Positions 31,689-42,023 of a stretch of 64,000 bases of DNA are shown one piece after another (within the stretch, counting starts at the first letter, position 1; each line of letters opens with the position of its first letter). The notes below the pieces were generated by a model, which ran no database searches, was not told the origin of the DNA, and was given only the letters and a program-made list of their open reading frames with translations. The translations under genes were made by a program, and so were the position numbers. Source of the stretch: Herbidospora cretacea (GTDB taxonomy: Bacteria; Actinomycetota; Actinomycetes; Streptosporangiales; Streptosporangiaceae); contig NZ_BBXG01000003.1 of NCBI RefSeq assembly GCF_001570605.1, positions 124,001-188,000 on the forward strand. Reading direction: 5' to 3'.

Positions 31689-34600
31689 GTGTACCGCTTA
31701 GGCCTGTTCATCGCCACCCTGGTCGCGCTCATCGCGTCCGGGCTGGCCGTCACCTCACCGGCGGCGGCCGCCGACCCGCCGATCTCGCAGGGCAGACCCG
31801 CGACCGCCTCCTCCTCGGAGGGCGGCGCCTTCGGCCCCGGCGCGGCCTTCGACGGCGACCCGGCCACCCGCTGGGCATCCGGCTTCAGCGACCCGCAGTG
31901 GATCCAGACCGACCTCGGCTCGACCCGGCAGATCAGCCAGGTCGTGCTCAACTGGGAGTCCGCCTACGGCCGCGCCTTCAGCATCCAGACCAGCGACAAC
32001 GGCACGACCTGGACGAACGTCTACTCGACCACGACCGGCACGGGCGGCGTCCAGACGCTGAACGTCACCGGTTCGGGGCGGTACGTCCGCCTCTACGGCA
32101 CCCAGCGCGGCACCGGCTACGGCTACTCGCTGTGGGAGTTCCAGATCTTCGGCCCCGGCGCCACCGACCCCGGGACCGGCGCCTGCGGCACCGCCAACGT
32201 CGCCCAGGGCAAGACCGCGACCGCGTCCAGCGTCGAGAACGCCGGGACCCCCGCGAGCGCCGCGTTCGACGGCTCGGCGACCACCCGGTGGTCCAGCGCC
32301 TACAGCGACCCGCAGTGGGTCCAGGTCGACCTGGGCTCGGCGCTGCCGGTCTGCAAGGTCGTGCTGACCTGGGAGGGGGCCTACGCCACCGCGTACAAGA
32401 TCCAGTCGAGCACCGACGGCGCGACCTGGACCGACCTCCACAGCACCACGACCGGCGCCGGCGGCACCCAGACGATCAACGTGAGCGGGACCGGCCGCTA
32501 CATCCGCATGCACGGCACCGCGCGCAACTCCGGCTGGGGTTACAGCCTGTGGGAGATGGCCGTCCACTCCGGCGGCGGCACCGACCCTGACCCGGATCCC
32601 GACCCCGACCCGGGCACCTGGACCGAGGTCTGGCGCGACGACTTCACCGGCGGCTCCGGCACCTCCCCGTCGGCCGCCAACTGGCTGCTGCGCACCGGCA
32701 CCCAGTACCCGGGCGGCGCCGCCAACTGGGGCACCGGCGAGGTCGAGACGATGAGCGCCTCCACCGCCAACGTCGCGCTCAACGGCCAGGGCTTCCTGGA
32801 GATCAAGGCGCTGCGCGACGGCGCCGGGAACTGGACCTCGGGCCGCGTCGAGACCCAGCGCACCGACTTCGCCCCGCAGCCGGGCCAGATGCTCCGGTTC
32901 AGCGCCCGCATCAAGCAGCCCGACGTGGCCAACGCCCTCGGCTACTGGCCCGGCTTCCGTGCCACCGGAGCCGCCTACCGGGGCAACCACACCAACTGGC
33001 CCGGGGTCGGCGAGACCGACATCATGACCAACGTCAACGGCCGGAGCCAGCTCGCCCAGACCCTCCACTGCGGCACCGCCCCGCAGGGCGTCTGCAACGA
33101 GTACGACGGCCGGACCAGCGGTTTCGCGTCGTGCACCGGCTGCCAGACCGGCTACCACGAGTACACGCAGGTCATCGACCGCACCAAGACCGACGAGGAG
33201 ATCCGCTTCTACCTCGACGGCCGGCAGACCTGGGTCGTCAGGGAGTCCCAGGTCGGCGTGGCGGCCTGGCAGGCGGCCATCCACCATGGCTTCTACCTGC
33301 GCCTCGACCTGGCCATCGGCGGTTCGCTGCCGAACGCGCTGGCCGGTCAGACGACCCCGACGGCCGCGACCACGCCGGGGGGCGTGCTGAGCGTCGACTG
33401 GGTCCAGGTCGCCCGCCAGACCGGCGCCACCCCGGCCGCGATGACCGACCCGGCGACCCCGGCCGGGCCCTCGGTGGTCCGGGTGACCGGCACCCAGGGC
33501 AACTGGCAGCTCCAGGTGAACGGCCAGCCGTGGGAGGTCAAGGGCCTCACCTACGGCCCGCCGCAGGGCGCCGGCGACGGCTACATGCGCGACCTGAAGA
33601 ACATGGGCGTCAACACGATCCGCATCTGGGGCGTGGACGACGCCACCCCGGCCCTGCTCGACAAGGCCGCCCAGCACGGCATCAAGGTGATCGTCGGCCA
33701 CTGGCTCAACCAGGGCGCCGACTACGTGAACGACACGGCGTACAAGACCGCCGTGAAGGCCGAGATCGTGGCCCGCGTCAACGCGCTGAAGGGCCGCCAG
33801 GGCGTCTTGATGTGGGACGTGGGCAACGAGGTCATCCTGACGATGCAGGACCACGGCCTCCCGGCCGCCACCGTCGAGGCGCGCCGGATCGCCTACGCCC
33901 AGTTCGTCAACGAGGTCGCGGTCGCCATCAAGGCGGCCGACCCCAACCACCCGGTGACCTCGACCGACGCGTACACCTTCGCGTGGACCTACTACAAGGC
34001 CCACTCGCCCGCGCTCGACCTGCTGGCGGTCAACTCCTACGGCGCGATCCACACCGTCCGCACCGACTGGATCGCCGGCGGCTACACCAAGCCGTACATC
34101 GTCACCGAGGCCGGGCCCGACGGCGAGTGGGAGGTTCCCGACGACGTCAACGGGGTGCCGACCGAGCCGACCGACCTGCAGAAGCGCGACATGTACACGG
34201 CCAGCTACAACGCCATCCACAACCACACCGGCGTGGCGCTGGGCGCCACCCAGTTCCACTACGGCCTGGAGAACGACTTCGGCGGCGTCTGGCTCAACAC
34301 CCTCACGGGCGGCTGGCGGCGGCACGGCTACCACTCGCTGAAGCGGGCCTACACCGGCGTGGCCTCGGCCAACACCCCGCCGGAGATCAACTCCATGACG
34401 GTCCAGAACCAGACGGCCGTCCCGGCGGGCTCGCAGTTCGTCGTCGAGACGAACACGACCGACCCCAACGGCGACCTGATCCGCTACACCCTGATGTTCT
34501 CCAACAAGCACGTCAACGGGAACCGCGGCTTCGACCACGTGCGCTTCACCGAGACGGCCCCGGGCCGCTTCTCGGTGACCGCGCCGCAGGCCATGGGCGT

Positions 34601-35084
34601 CTGGAAGGTGTACGTGTACGCCTACGACGGCCACGGCAACGTCGGCATCGAGACGAAGTCGTTCCGCGTCGTGCCGCCGGTCGTGTCCGGCACGAACGTG
34701 GCGGTCGGCAAGACCACGACCGCCTCCACCTTCCAGGCGACCGGCGACGGCGGGCCGTTCAACCCCGCGCGGGCCACCGACGGCAGCTACACCTCGAGGT
34801 GGGCCAGCGAGTGGGCCGACCCGCAGTGGATTCAGGTCGACCTGGGTTCCAGCCAGGCGGTCAAGCACGTGCAGCTGGCCTGGGAAGGGGCGTTCGGGAA
34901 GTCGTACAAAATCCTGACCAGCACCAACGGAACCACGTGGACCGAGTCGTTCGCCACCACGACGGGTGACGGCGGCTTCGACAGCGTCAACCTGACCGCG
35001 ACCGCCAGGTACGTCCGCGTGGAGATGACGCAGCGCGGCACGGCGTGGGGCTACTCGCTCTGGGAGCTCGGAGTGTACGTCTAG
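31689..35084 (+). CDS. Secreted multidomain glycosidase: CBM32-CBM32-GH16-TIM barrel-CBM32
   Basis: The 1131-residue exported protein has a signal peptide (about 1-27) and two CBM32/F5-8C domains (about 30-157 and 165-293), joined by an Asp-Pro linker to a GH16 laminarinase-like domain (about 305-585). A clan-A TIM barrel of GH2/GH5 type follows (about 600-885), then an Ig-like segment and a third CBM32 (about 1000-1131). In the GH16 domain the catalytic signature reads GETDIMTN, keeping E442 and D444 but with Thr at 447 where the acid/base Glu should be. The TIM barrel keeps both catalytic glutamates (WDVGNE, E714; VTEAG, E807). AAGGAG precedes the GTG. It probably attacks beta-glucan such as fungal wall or plant polymer. 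Confidence 0.92.
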   Translation: MYRLGLFIATLVALIASGLAVTSPAAAADPPISQGRPATASSSEGGAFGPGAAFDGDPATRWASGFSDPQWIQTDLGSTRQISQVVLNWESAYGRAFSIQTSDNGTTWTNVYSTTTGTGGVQTLNVTGSGRYVRLYGTQRGTGYGYSLWEFQIFGPGATDPGTGACGTANVAQGKTATASSVENAGTPASAAFDGSATTRWSSAYSDPQWVQVDLGSALPVCKVVLTWEGAYATAYKIQSSTDGATWTDLHSTTTGAGGTQTINVSGTGRYIRMHGTARNSGWGYSLWEMAVHSGGGTDPDPDPDPDPGTWTEVWRDDFTGGSGTSPSAANWLLRTGTQYPGGAANWGTGEVETMSASTANVALNGQGFLEIKALRDGAGNWTSGRVETQRTDFAPQPGQMLRFSARIKQPDVANALGYWPGFRATGAAYRGNHTNWPGVGETDIMTNVNGRSQLAQTLHCGTAPQGVCNEYDGRTSGFASCTGCQTGYHEYTQVIDRTKTDEEIRFYLDGRQTWVVRESQVGVAAWQAAIHHGFYLRLDLAIGGSLPNALAGQTTPTAATTPGGVLSVDWVQVARQTGATPAAMTDPATPAGPSVVRVTGTQGNWQLQVNGQPWEVKGLTYGPPQGAGDGYMRDLKNMGVNTIRIWGVDDATPALLDKAAQHGIKVIVGHWLNQGADYVNDTAYKTAVKAEIVARVNALKGRQGVLMWDVGNEVILTMQDHGLPAATVEARRIAYAQFVNEVAVAIKAADPNHPVTSTDAYTFAWTYYKAHSPALDLLAVNSYGAIHTVRTDWIAGGYTKPYIVTEAGPDGEWEVPDDVNGVPTEPTDLQKRDMYTASYNAIHNHTGVALGATQFHYGLENDFGGVWLNTLTGGWRRHGYHSLKRAYTGVASANTPPEINSMTVQNQTAVPAGSQFVVETNTTDPNGDLIRYTLMFSNKHVNGNRGFDHVRFTETAPGRFSVTAPQAMGVWKVYVYAYDGHGNVGIETKSFRVVPPVVSGTNVAVGKTTTASTFQATGDGGPFNPARATDGSYTSRWASEWADPQWIQVDLGSSQAVKHVQLAWEGAFGKSYKILTSTNGTTWTESFATTTGDGGFDSVNLTATARYVRVEMTQRGTAWGYSLWELGVYV
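32073..32141 (+). repeat. 69-bp dispersed identical repeat, copy 2
   Basis: Identical over 69 bases to the reverse complement of 17236-17304. It lies at the end of the first CBM32 domain of the large glycosidase and reflects recent duplication or gene conversion of a carbohydrate-binding domain. Confidence 0.85.
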
Positions 35085-35096
35085 CGGCCCCGCGAC

Positions 35097-35135
35097 CCAG
35101 GGGAACCGCCGGTCCGCGCCCGGCGGTTCCCCTGG
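35097..35135 (+). terminator. Strong hairpin terminator after the large glycosidase
   Basis: Perfect 16-bp arms CCAGGGGAACCGCCGG (35097-35112) and CCGGCGGTTCCCCTGG (35120-35135) with a seven-base loop begin 13 bases after the stop codon. There is no T tract. Confidence 0.85.
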
Positions 35136-35302
35136 AAACGGTCAAGGCCGTTCCCGGAATCGGCCGACCCCGACCGGGCGGAGCGCGCCGCGGGGGAAGG
35201 TGGGGCGACCAACCGCCTCGTCGTCGGGAACCTCGTGCGCAGCGAGGAAACCACGCGTCCCGCCTGTCCGGGGAAAGGGACGTGACCGGCCGCGCGGTGT
35301 CC

Positions 35303-35358
35303 GTTACCCGAGCCGGAGGCGCTGGTATGGGGGCATGAGGGTGTTACTTCCGGGTAAC
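35303..35358. promoter_or_regulatory. Inverted repeat upstream of polyphosphate glucokinase
   Basis: GTTACCCG (35303-35310) and CGGGTAAC (35351-35358) form a perfect 8-bp inverted repeat, 40 bases apart, ending 10 bases before the ATG. A -10-like GTATGG lies between the arms. The role is unknown; a regulator binding site is plausible. Confidence 0.4.
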
Positions 35359-35367
35359 GCTCCGAGT

Positions 35368-36606
35368 ATGAACGTTCTCGGCATCGACATCGGCGGCTCC
35401 GGAATCAAGGGCGCGCCCGTTGACACGAAAACGGGCGAACTCACGGCGGAGCGCCACCGAATTCCGACCCCGCAGCCGGCCACGCCGAAGGCGATCGCGG
35501 AGGTCGTGTCAGAAATCGTCGACCACTTCGAGTGGTCAGGCCCGGTGGGCATCACCTTCCCGGGGGTGGTGGTCGACGGAGAGATCCGTACGGCCGCGAA
35601 CGTCGACAAGTCGTGGATCGGCGTCGACGCCCAGAAGCTCTTCGGCAAGAAACTCAAGAGCGTCATGGTCATCAACGACGCCGACGCCGCCGGGCTGGCG
35701 GAGATGGCTTTCGGCGCGGGCAAGAACAACCAGGGCGTCGTCCTGGTCCTCACCATCGGCACCGGCATCGGCAGCGCGCTCTTCATGGGCGGCAGGCTGG
35801 TGCCCAACACCGAGTTCGGGCACCTCGAACTCAAGGGTAAGGAAGCCGAGTCGAGGGCGTCCGACGCCGCCCGCGACAAACGCGACATGTCATGGGACAA
35901 ATACGCCAAGCGCATCGGCCAGTACCTGCGCCATATGGAAATGCTCTTCAGCCCCGCCCTGATGGTCCTCGGCGGCGGCATCAGCAAGAAGAGCGACAAG
36001 TACCTGCCGATGATCGACCTCCGCACCCCGGTCGTCCCGGCCAAACTCCTGAACGAGGCCGGCATCGTCGGCGCCGCCCTGGCCGCGGACACGATGGCCC
36101 TGCCGTCGGCCCGCGCCACCACCACCCCGCGCCGCACCAGCCGCACTGCGACCTCCACGAGGTCCCGCACCGGCCGCGCCACGACCGGCGCCACCCGCAG
36201 CGCCTCACGCCGCTCCGCCGCGACCACCCCGAACCGGAGCTCGTCGCGCACGAGCACCACGACGGGCACCCGCAAGGCGGCCACATCCGGCACGTCCCGG
36301 AGCACGTCAGGCCGCTCGGCCACCACCGCGAGAGCCACGACGGGCCGCTCGACGTCAGGGACCTCGCGGACTCCGTCGGCGCGCTCCACCACCGGGACCT
36401 CCCGGACCTCGGCGAGCAAGTCGACGGGCACCTCCCGCACGGGCACCTCACGCACGGGCACGGGCCGCTCGACCGGCACCACGCGGGCCGGCGGCAGCAC
36501 CAACTCGAGCGCGCGCCGCACCACCCGCTCCGCCGGGGGCACCACGCGCCGGGCGGCGACGCCGACGCGGCGCTCGTCCGGCGGCTCGCGCCGCATGCAG
36601 GGCTGA
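35368..36606 (+). CDS. ppgK: Polyphosphate glucokinase with long basic C-terminal tail
   Basis: The catalytic part (residues 1 to about 245) is a normal polyphosphate/ATP-dependent glucokinase that makes glucose-6-phosphate in the cytoplasm. It shows [17 protein letters not shown], the [13 protein letters not shown] region, [12 protein letters not shown] and GHLELKG. Typical family members stop there at about 250 residues. Here the frame continues for about 165 residues of Thr, Ser, Arg, Gly and Ala with some 33 arginines and no Asp or Glu, including repeats such as SGTSRT. A terminator follows the stop, supporting the reading frame. The tail is probably disordered and may bind polyphosphate or nucleic acid. 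It would channel glucose released by the glycosidases into metabolism. Confidence 0.9.
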   Translation: MNVLGIDIGGSGIKGAPVDTKTGELTAERHRIPTPQPATPKAIAEVVSEIVDHFEWSGPVGITFPGVVVDGEIRTAANVDKSWIGVDAQKLFGKKLKSVMVINDADAAGLAEMAFGAGKNNQGVVLVLTIGTGIGSALFMGGRLVPNTEFGHLELKGKEAESRASDAARDKRDMSWDKYAKRIGQYLRHMEMLFSPALMVLGGGISKKSDKYLPMIDLRTPVVPAKLLNEAGIVGAALAADTMALPSARATTTPRRTSRTATSTRSRTGRATTGATRSASRRSAATTPNRSSSRTSTTTGTRKAATSGTSRSTSGRSATTARATTGRSTSGTSRTPSARSTTGTSRTSASKSTGTSRTGTSRTGTGRSTGTTRAGGSTNSSARRTTRSAGGTTRRAATPTRRSSGGSRRMQG

Positions 36607-36650
36607 CCGAAGGGCCCGGCCGGACCGAACCGGCGGGGCCGTTATTACTC

Positions 36651-36683
36651 AGGGTCCCGGCCGGGGAGACCGGCCGGGACCCT
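36651..36683. terminator. Bidirectional hairpin terminator
   Basis: Perfect 14-bp arms AGGGTCCCGGCCGG (36651-36664) and CCGGCCGGGACCCT (36670-36683) with a five-base loop lie between the convergent glucokinase and lipid-kinase genes. T-containing sequence (TGTATG) follows on the plus side. Confidence 0.85.
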
Positions 36684-36689
36684 TGTATG

Positions 36690-37589
36690 TCAGGCGCTCT
36701 TGGCGATCGGGGCCGCTTCCGGGACGCAGAAGGTGATCGCCTTGGGGACGATCTTCACCTTCAGCTTGTCGGCCCGGCCCCGCGCGCCGCCGTCCATCTC
36801 GTACGTGGTCGGCTCCGCGAACCGGACCGTCACCTTCCTGGCCCGGGTGATGCGGAGGAAGGGCGACTCGTCCGAGCGTCCCGCCGACATCTGGCCGAGG
36901 GTGCGCGCCCACTCGATCGGCCCCTTGGCCGTGGACACGCCGACCTCCAGCCACCCGTCGTCGGGCTTGGCGTCGTCGAAGGCCTCGATGCCGCCGCCGA
37001 CCGTGCCGACGTTCCCGAACAGCACGCAGCTCGCGTCGCCCTCGAACCAGCGCTCGCCGTCGAGGTCGATGCGGGTCGCGACGACGCTCGAACCGGCGTG
37101 GCGCAGGCCCGTCCACCAGTAGGCGAGCTTGCCCATGCGCTCCTTGAGGCCCCGGTCGGCGTCCGCGATCATCTCGGCGTCGAACCCGGCCCCCGCCATG
37201 ACGGCGAAGTGCTCCCCGTTGAGCTTGCCGAGGTCGAGCCGCTCGCGGCGGCCGTGGAACCCGATGCGGACCGCCTCGTCGAGGTCGGTGGGGACGCCCA
37301 GGTTGCGGGCGAGGAGGTTGGCCGTTCCGGCGGGCAGGATGGCGACCTCGGCCTTCGAACCGGCCAGCACGTCGACGCAGCGCTGCACGGTCCCGTCGCC
37401 GCCCCAGACGAACACCAGTTCCGCCCCCTTCTTGAGGGCTTCCTTGGCCGCCTTGGGCGCCTTCTTGCTCTTGGGGACCTCATACCAGAGCAGTTCACCG
37501 TCGTGGTGCTCGGCCAGCAGCGACCGTAGCCGGTCGAGACCCGCGCCGAGCGTCTTCTTCTGATGCGCGACAACAGCGATCGTCTTCAC
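36690..37589 (-). CDS. Diacylglycerol kinase-family lipid kinase
   Basis: This 299-residue soluble protein has the DAGK catalytic fold. The nucleotide-binding motif LVFVWGGDGTVQRCVDVLAG is clear, followed by VAILPAGTANLLARNLGVP and the C-terminal beta-sandwich ending in TTYEMDGGARGRAD. Bacterial members phosphorylate diacylglycerol or related lipids, or synthesise phosphatidylinositol-type lipids. The exact substrate is not evident. The start MKTIAVVAHQKKTLG is the usual one for the group. It is divergent from a winged-helix gene, with an AT-rich 102-base gap between them. Confidence 0.88.
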   Translation of the reverse strand: MKTIAVVAHQKKTLGAGLDRLRSLLAEHHDGELLWYEVPKSKKAPKAAKEALKKGAELVFVWGGDGTVQRCVDVLAGSKAEVAILPAGTANLLARNLGVPTDLDEAVRIGFHGRRERLDLGKLNGEHFAVMAGAGFDAEMIADADRGLKERMGKLAYWWTGLRHAGSSVVATRIDLDGERWFEGDASCVLFGNVGTVGGGIEAFDDAKPDDGWLEVGVSTAKGPIEWARTLGQMSAGRSDESPFLRITRARKVTVRFAEPTTYEMDGGARGRADKLKVKIVPKAITFCVPEAAPIAKSA

Positions 37590-37691
37590 AGCGACCCGTG
37601 CTACCCCTTCCGATGACGGTCATTCGTAACCCTTAATTCCTACTTGTATAGGTGGTATTGTTTCCGGTAACTACGAGGAAAGGGGACGACC

Positions 37692-38141
37692 ATGACCCAT
37701 GCGACTGTCATCGATCTCATGGCTCGCCAGCGCGACATCGCGGGAGCCGGGGCGGAGCCCGGCGAGGGCGCCGTGCTGGGCGTCATCCCCGTTCCCGAGA
37801 CGGGCGCGTCTCTCGTCGTCGTCGGCTACCTCGTCGGCGACGCCGCCAAGGCGCCCGCGCCCCGGCGCGAGGTCCAGATCGACCGCGAGAGCCGCACCGT
37901 CGTCGCCGACGGCGCCGAGATCGACCTGACCTACCGGGAGTTCGAGCTCCTCGACTACCTGGCCGCCGCCCCGGGCCGGGTCTACAACCGCCGCCAGCTG
38001 CTCGCCGCCGTCTGGGACCGCTACGACGACGCCGGGGCACGGACGGTGGACGTCCACATCCTGAGACTCCGCCGCAAGCTGGGCCGGCACGCGGCCCGCA
38101 TTGTCACGGTCCGCAACGTGGGGTACAAGTACGCAGGCTGA
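37692..38141 (+). CDS. Stand-alone OmpR/PhoB-type winged-helix regulator
   Basis: The 149-residue protein has no receiver domain. Residues about 60-148 form an OmpR-type DNA-binding domain with VQIDRESRTVVADGAEIDLT, REFELLDYLAAAPGRVYNRR and VDVHILRLRRKLG plus the final wing IVTVRNVGYKYAG. The N-terminal 55 residues are short and variable. Without a phosphoacceptor aspartate it cannot be a conventional response regulator and may act constitutively or through a partner. GAGGAAAGGGG precedes the ATG. An AT-rich stretch (TTAATT, 17 bases, TATTGT at 37633-37661) may be its promoter. Confidence 0.88.
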   Translation: MTHATVIDLMARQRDIAGAGAEPGEGAVLGVIPVPETGASLVVVGYLVGDAAKAPAPRREVQIDRESRTVVADGAEIDLTYREFELLDYLAAAPGRVYNRRQLLAAVWDRYDDAGARTVDVHILRLRRKLGRHAARIVTVRNVGYKYAG

Positions 38142-38189
38142 AAACCATTGGCTGGAGGCCCAGGAGACCTGCCTATCCTTGAGGATGGG

Positions 38190-41100
38190 ATGAACACGCT
38201 CTCCGATCTCCAGACCCGCCTGTCCGGCCTCACGTTGCGCGACCAGCGCCGGTTGCGCCGCCGTGTCGACGGCGTGCGCAAGGTCCGCGACCCCAAGGCC
38301 CGCCAGAAGATCCTCACCGAGCTGTCCGGCGAGGTCGAGGCAGCCGAGGCGCGGGTGGCGGCCCGGCGGGCCGCGCTGCCCGCCATCGACTACCCCGCGC
38401 AACTGCCCGTCAGCCAGCGCCGGGACGACCTGCTCGACGCGATCCGCGACCACCAGGTCGTGATCGTCGCGGGCGAGACGGGGTCGGGCAAGACCACCCA
38501 GCTCCCCAAGATCTGCCTCGAACTCGGGCGGGGCGTGCAGGGCCAGATCGGCCACACCCAGCCCCGCCGCCTCGCCGCCCGCACCGTCGCCGAGCGCATC
38601 GCCGACGAGCTGAACATCGAACTGGGCGAGGCGGTCGGCTACAAGGTCAGGTTCACCGACCAGTCGAGCGACAACACCCTGGTCAAGCTGATGACCGACG
38701 GCATCCTGCTGGCCGAGATGCAGACCGACCGCTTTCTCAGCCAGTACGACACCCTCATCATCGACGAGGCCCACGAGCGCAGCCTCAACATCGACTTCAT
38801 CCTCGGCTACCTGAAACAGCTCCTGCCCAAGCGCCCCGACCTCAAGGTCGTCATCACCTCGGCCACCATCGACCCCGAGCGCTTCTCGCGCCATTTCGAC
38901 GACGCGCCGATCATCGAGGTCAGCGGCCGCACCTACCCGGTCGAGGTCCGCTACCGCCCGATCGACGACGACCAGGAGGACCAGACCCAGGCCATCGTCG
39001 AGGCCGTCGACGAACTGGTCGCCGAGGGTCCGGGCGACATCCTGGTCTTCCTCAGCGGCGAACGCGAGATCCGCGACACCGCCGACGCGCTGAAGGGCCG
39101 CCGCGAGGAGGTGCTGCCCCTCTACGCCCGGCTGTCGGCCGCCGAGCAGCATCTGGTCTTCCAGCAGCACACCCGCCGCCGGATCGTGCTGTCGACCAAC
39201 GTCGCCGAGACCTCCCTCACCGTCCCGGGCATCAAATACGTCATCGACCCCGGCTCGGCCCGCGTCTCCCGCTACAGCCACCGGCTGAAGGTCCAGCGGC
39301 TGCCCATCGAACCGATCTCCCAGGCGTCGGCGAACCAGCGGAAGGGGCGGTGCGGCCGTACGAGCGACGGGATCTGCATCCGCCTCTACAGCGAAGAGGA
39401 CTTCATCGGACGCCCGGAGTTCACCGACCCGGAGATCCTGCGCACCAACCTGGCCAGCGTCATCCTCCAGATGACCAGCCTGGGCCTGGGCGACATCTCG
39501 GCCTTCCCGTTCGTCGAGCCGCCCGACCAGCGCCAGGTCAAGGACGGCGTCAACCTGCTCCAGGAGCTCGGCGCCCTCGACGCCAAGGGCCTGACCGCGA
39601 TGGGGCGCAAGCTCGCCCAGCTCCCGGTCGACCCCCGCCTGGCCCGCATGATCCTGGAGGCCCAGACCAACGGCTGTGCCCGCGAAGTGATGATCATCAC
39701 AGCGGCGCTGTCGATCCAGGACCCGCGCGAGAGACCGGCCGAGAAACAGCAGGCCGCCGACGAGAAGCACCGCAGGTTCGCCGACAAGGAATCCGACTTC
39801 CTGACCTACCTGAACCTGTGGCGCTACCTGCGCGAGCAGCAGAAGGAGCTGTCGTCGGGCGCGTTCCGGCGGCTGTGCAAGGCCGAATACCTCAACTACC
39901 TGCGCGTGCGCGAGTGGCAGGACATCGACGCCCAGCTCCGCTCGGTCGCCCGCACCCTCGGCGTGGTCCTCAACAGCGCCGACGCCGACCCCCAGCGCAT
40001 CCACCTGTCGCTGCTGGCCGGCCTGCTGTCCCACATCGGGGTGAAGGACGTCGCCAAGAAGGACCAGCCCGGCGGGCGCCGCCCGATGACCGAGTACATC
40101 GGGGCCCGCAACGCCCGGTTCGCCATCTTCCCCGGCTCGGCCCTGGCCAAGCAGCAGCCCCAGTGGGTCATGTCGGCCGAACTGGTGGAGACCTCCCGCC
40201 TGTGGGCCCGCGTCAACGCCAAGATCGAGCCGTCGTGGGTCGAGCCGCTCGCCCAGCACCTGGTCAAACGCACCTACAGCGAACCCCACTGGGAGAAGGA
40301 CCAGGCCGCCGTGGTGGCCTACGAGAAGGTCACCCTCTACGGGGTCCCGATCGTCACCGAGCGCAAGGTCAACTACGGCCGCATCGACCCCGACCTGTCC
40401 CGCGAGCTGTTCATCCGCAACGCCCTGGTCGAGGGCGACTGGCGCACCCACCACCGCTTCTTCCACGACAACCGCAAGCTCCTCGCCGAGGCCGCCGAGC
40501 TGGAGGAGAAGGCGCGGCGGCGCGACATCGTCGTCGACGACGAGACCCTGTTCGACTTCTACGACCAGCGCATCCCCGCCCACGTCGTGTCGGGCGCCCA
40601 CTTCGACGCGTGGTGGAAGAAGGAACCCGACAAGTCGTCGCTGACCTTCACGCCCGAGATGCTGGTCAACGAGAACTCGGGCGTCTCCGCGCGCGACTAC
40701 CCCGACGCCGTCCGCCAGGGCGGCCACCGGATGAGGCTCACCTACCAGTTCGAGCCGGGCACCGAGGCCGACGGCGTGACCGTCCACGTGCCGCTGTCGG
40801 TCCTCAACCAGGTCACCGACACCGGTCTCGACTGGCAGATCCCGGGCCTGCGCGAAGAGCTGGTCACGGCGCTGATCCGGTCGCTGCCCAAGCACCTGCG
40901 GCGCAACTTCGTGCCCGCCCCCAACTACGCGAAGGCCGTGCTGGCCCAGGTCCAGCCCGGCAGCGAGCCGCTGCTCGACGCCCTGGAGCGCGAACTGCTC
41001 CGCCAGACCGGCGTGAGCGTGCCCCGCGAGGCGTGGAACCTCGACGCCCTGCCCGACCACCTGCGGGTCACCTACCGGGTCGTCGACGACAAACGCCACA

Positions 41101-42023
41101 CCGTCGCCGAGGACAAGGACCTCCAGGGCCTCAAGCGCCGCCTGGCCCCCAAGATCCGCGAGACCCTGTCGGAGGCGGCCGACACCCTGGAGCAGTCGGG
41201 CCTGACCAAGTGGACCATCGGCACCCTCCCGAAGGTCTTCGAACAGGGCCGCCTCAAGGCCTATCCCGCCCTGACCGACCAGGGGACCTCCGTCTCCGTC
41301 CGCATGTACGAGACCGCGGAGGAGCAGGAACGCGCCATGTGGACCGGCACCCGCCGCCTGGTCCTGCTCAACGTGGTCAGCCCCGCGAAGCAGATCCTGC
41401 GCGGCCTGACGACCGCGGAGAAGCTGTCGCTGTCCCGCAGCCCCCACGGGGGAGCCCCGGCCCTGTTCGACGACTGCGTCTCCTGCGCCGCCGACAAGCT
41501 CATCGCCGACGCCAAGGGCCCCGCCTGGGACGAACTGGCCTTCACCGCCCTGCTCGACCAGGTCCGCGCCGACCTCTACGAGGTGACCTGGGAGACGGTC
41601 ACCCGCGTCGAGCGGGTGCTGGGCGTCTGGCACACCGTCCAGAACAGGATGTCCGGCCCGCCCGACATCGTGGCCGACATCGAAGACCAGCTCAAGGCGC
41701 TGATCCACACCGGCTTCGTGACGGAGACGGGCTACAGGCGCCTGCCGGACCTCCACCGCTACCTGCGCGCCGTCGAACGCCGCCTGGAGAAGCTCGCCGA
41801 CGACGTCCACCGCGACCGCACCCTGATGCACCAGATCCACGACCTCGAAGACGACTACCGCGACCTGGTCGCCGGCCTGCCCCCCGCGCGCCGCAACGCC
41901 CCGGCGGCCGGAGAGATCCGCTGGATGCTGGAGGAACTGCGGGTGAGCTTCTTCGCCCAGACCCTCGGCACCCCCACCCCGGTGTCGGAGAAACGCATCA
42001 GAAAGGCGATGGCCCAGCTATGA
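38190..42023 (+). CDS. hrpA: ATP-dependent RNA helicase HrpA
   Basis: This 1277-residue DEAH-box helicase has the usual HrpA length. Motif I is GETGSGKTTQLP, motif II is IIDEAHERSLNIDF, motif III is SATID, and motif VI is QRKGRCGRTSDG. Helicase-associated, OB-fold and the long HrpA C-terminal (DUF3418) regions follow. HrpA proteins unwind RNA and, in E. coli, rescue collided ribosomes and process mRNA. ATG 38190 was chosen after a GAGG site; an in-frame start at 38148 adds only a poorly conserved 14-residue leader. The stop overlaps the next start (ATGA). Confidence 0.95.
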   Translation: MNTLSDLQTRLSGLTLRDQRRLRRRVDGVRKVRDPKARQKILTELSGEVEAAEARVAARRAALPAIDYPAQLPVSQRRDDLLDAIRDHQVVIVAGETGSGKTTQLPKICLELGRGVQGQIGHTQPRRLAARTVAERIADELNIELGEAVGYKVRFTDQSSDNTLVKLMTDGILLAEMQTDRFLSQYDTLIIDEAHERSLNIDFILGYLKQLLPKRPDLKVVITSATIDPERFSRHFDDAPIIEVSGRTYPVEVRYRPIDDDQEDQTQAIVEAVDELVAEGPGDILVFLSGEREIRDTADALKGRREEVLPLYARLSAAEQHLVFQQHTRRRIVLSTNVAETSLTVPGIKYVIDPGSARVSRYSHRLKVQRLPIEPISQASANQRKGRCGRTSDGICIRLYSEEDFIGRPEFTDPEILRTNLASVILQMTSLGLGDISAFPFVEPPDQRQVKDGVNLLQELGALDAKGLTAMGRKLAQLPVDPRLARMILEAQTNGCAREVMIITAALSIQDPRERPAEKQQAADEKHRRFADKESDFLTYLNLWRYLREQQKELSSGAFRRLCKAEYLNYLRVREWQDIDAQLRSVARTLGVVLNSADADPQRIHLSLLAGLLSHIGVKDVAKKDQPGGRRPMTEYIGARNARFAIFPGSALAKQQPQWVMSAELVETSRLWARVNAKIEPSWVEPLAQHLVKRTYSEPHWEKDQAAVVAYEKVTLYGVPIVTERKVNYGRIDPDLSRELFIRNALVEGDWRTHHRFFHDNRKLLAEAAELEEKARRRDIVVDDETLFDFYDQRIPAHVVSGAHFDAWWKKEPDKSSLTFTPEMLVNENSGVSARDYPDAVRQGGHRMRLTYQFEPGTEADGVTVHVPLSVLNQVTDTGLDWQIPGLREELVTALIRSLPKHLRRNFVPAPNYAKAVLAQVQPGSEPLLDALERELLRQTGVSVPREAWNLDALPDHLRVTYRVVDDKRHTVAEDKDLQGLKRRLAPKIRETLSEAADTLEQSGLTKWTIGTLPKVFEQGRLKAYPALTDQGTSVSVRMYETAEEQERAMWTGTRRLVLLNVVSPAKQILRGLTTAEKLSLSRSPHGGAPALFDDCVSCAADKLIADAKGPAWDELAFTALLDQVRADLYEVTWETVTRVERVLGVWHTVQNRMSGPPDIVADIEDQLKALIHTGFVTETGYRRLPDLHRYLRAVERRLEKLADDVHRDRTLMHQIHDLEDDYRDLVAGLPPARRNAPAAGEIRWMLEELRVSFFAQTLGTPTPVSEKRIRKAMAQL

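Noticed and set aside
31755-34868. 1037-residue open frame antisense to the large glycosidase
   Set aside because: No domain or start signal; the plus strand encodes a signal peptide and five recognisable modules.
35304-36596. 430-residue minus-strand frame opposite the glucokinase tail, which might have meant the tail is not coding
   Set aside because: The glucokinase frame continues without break from the catalytic domain to a stop followed by a terminator; the antisense frame has no ribosome site or family match.
37671-41840. 1389-residue open frame antisense to hrpA
   Set aside because: It covers the winged-helix gene and hrpA in the antisense third-position frame; composition is shadow-like.
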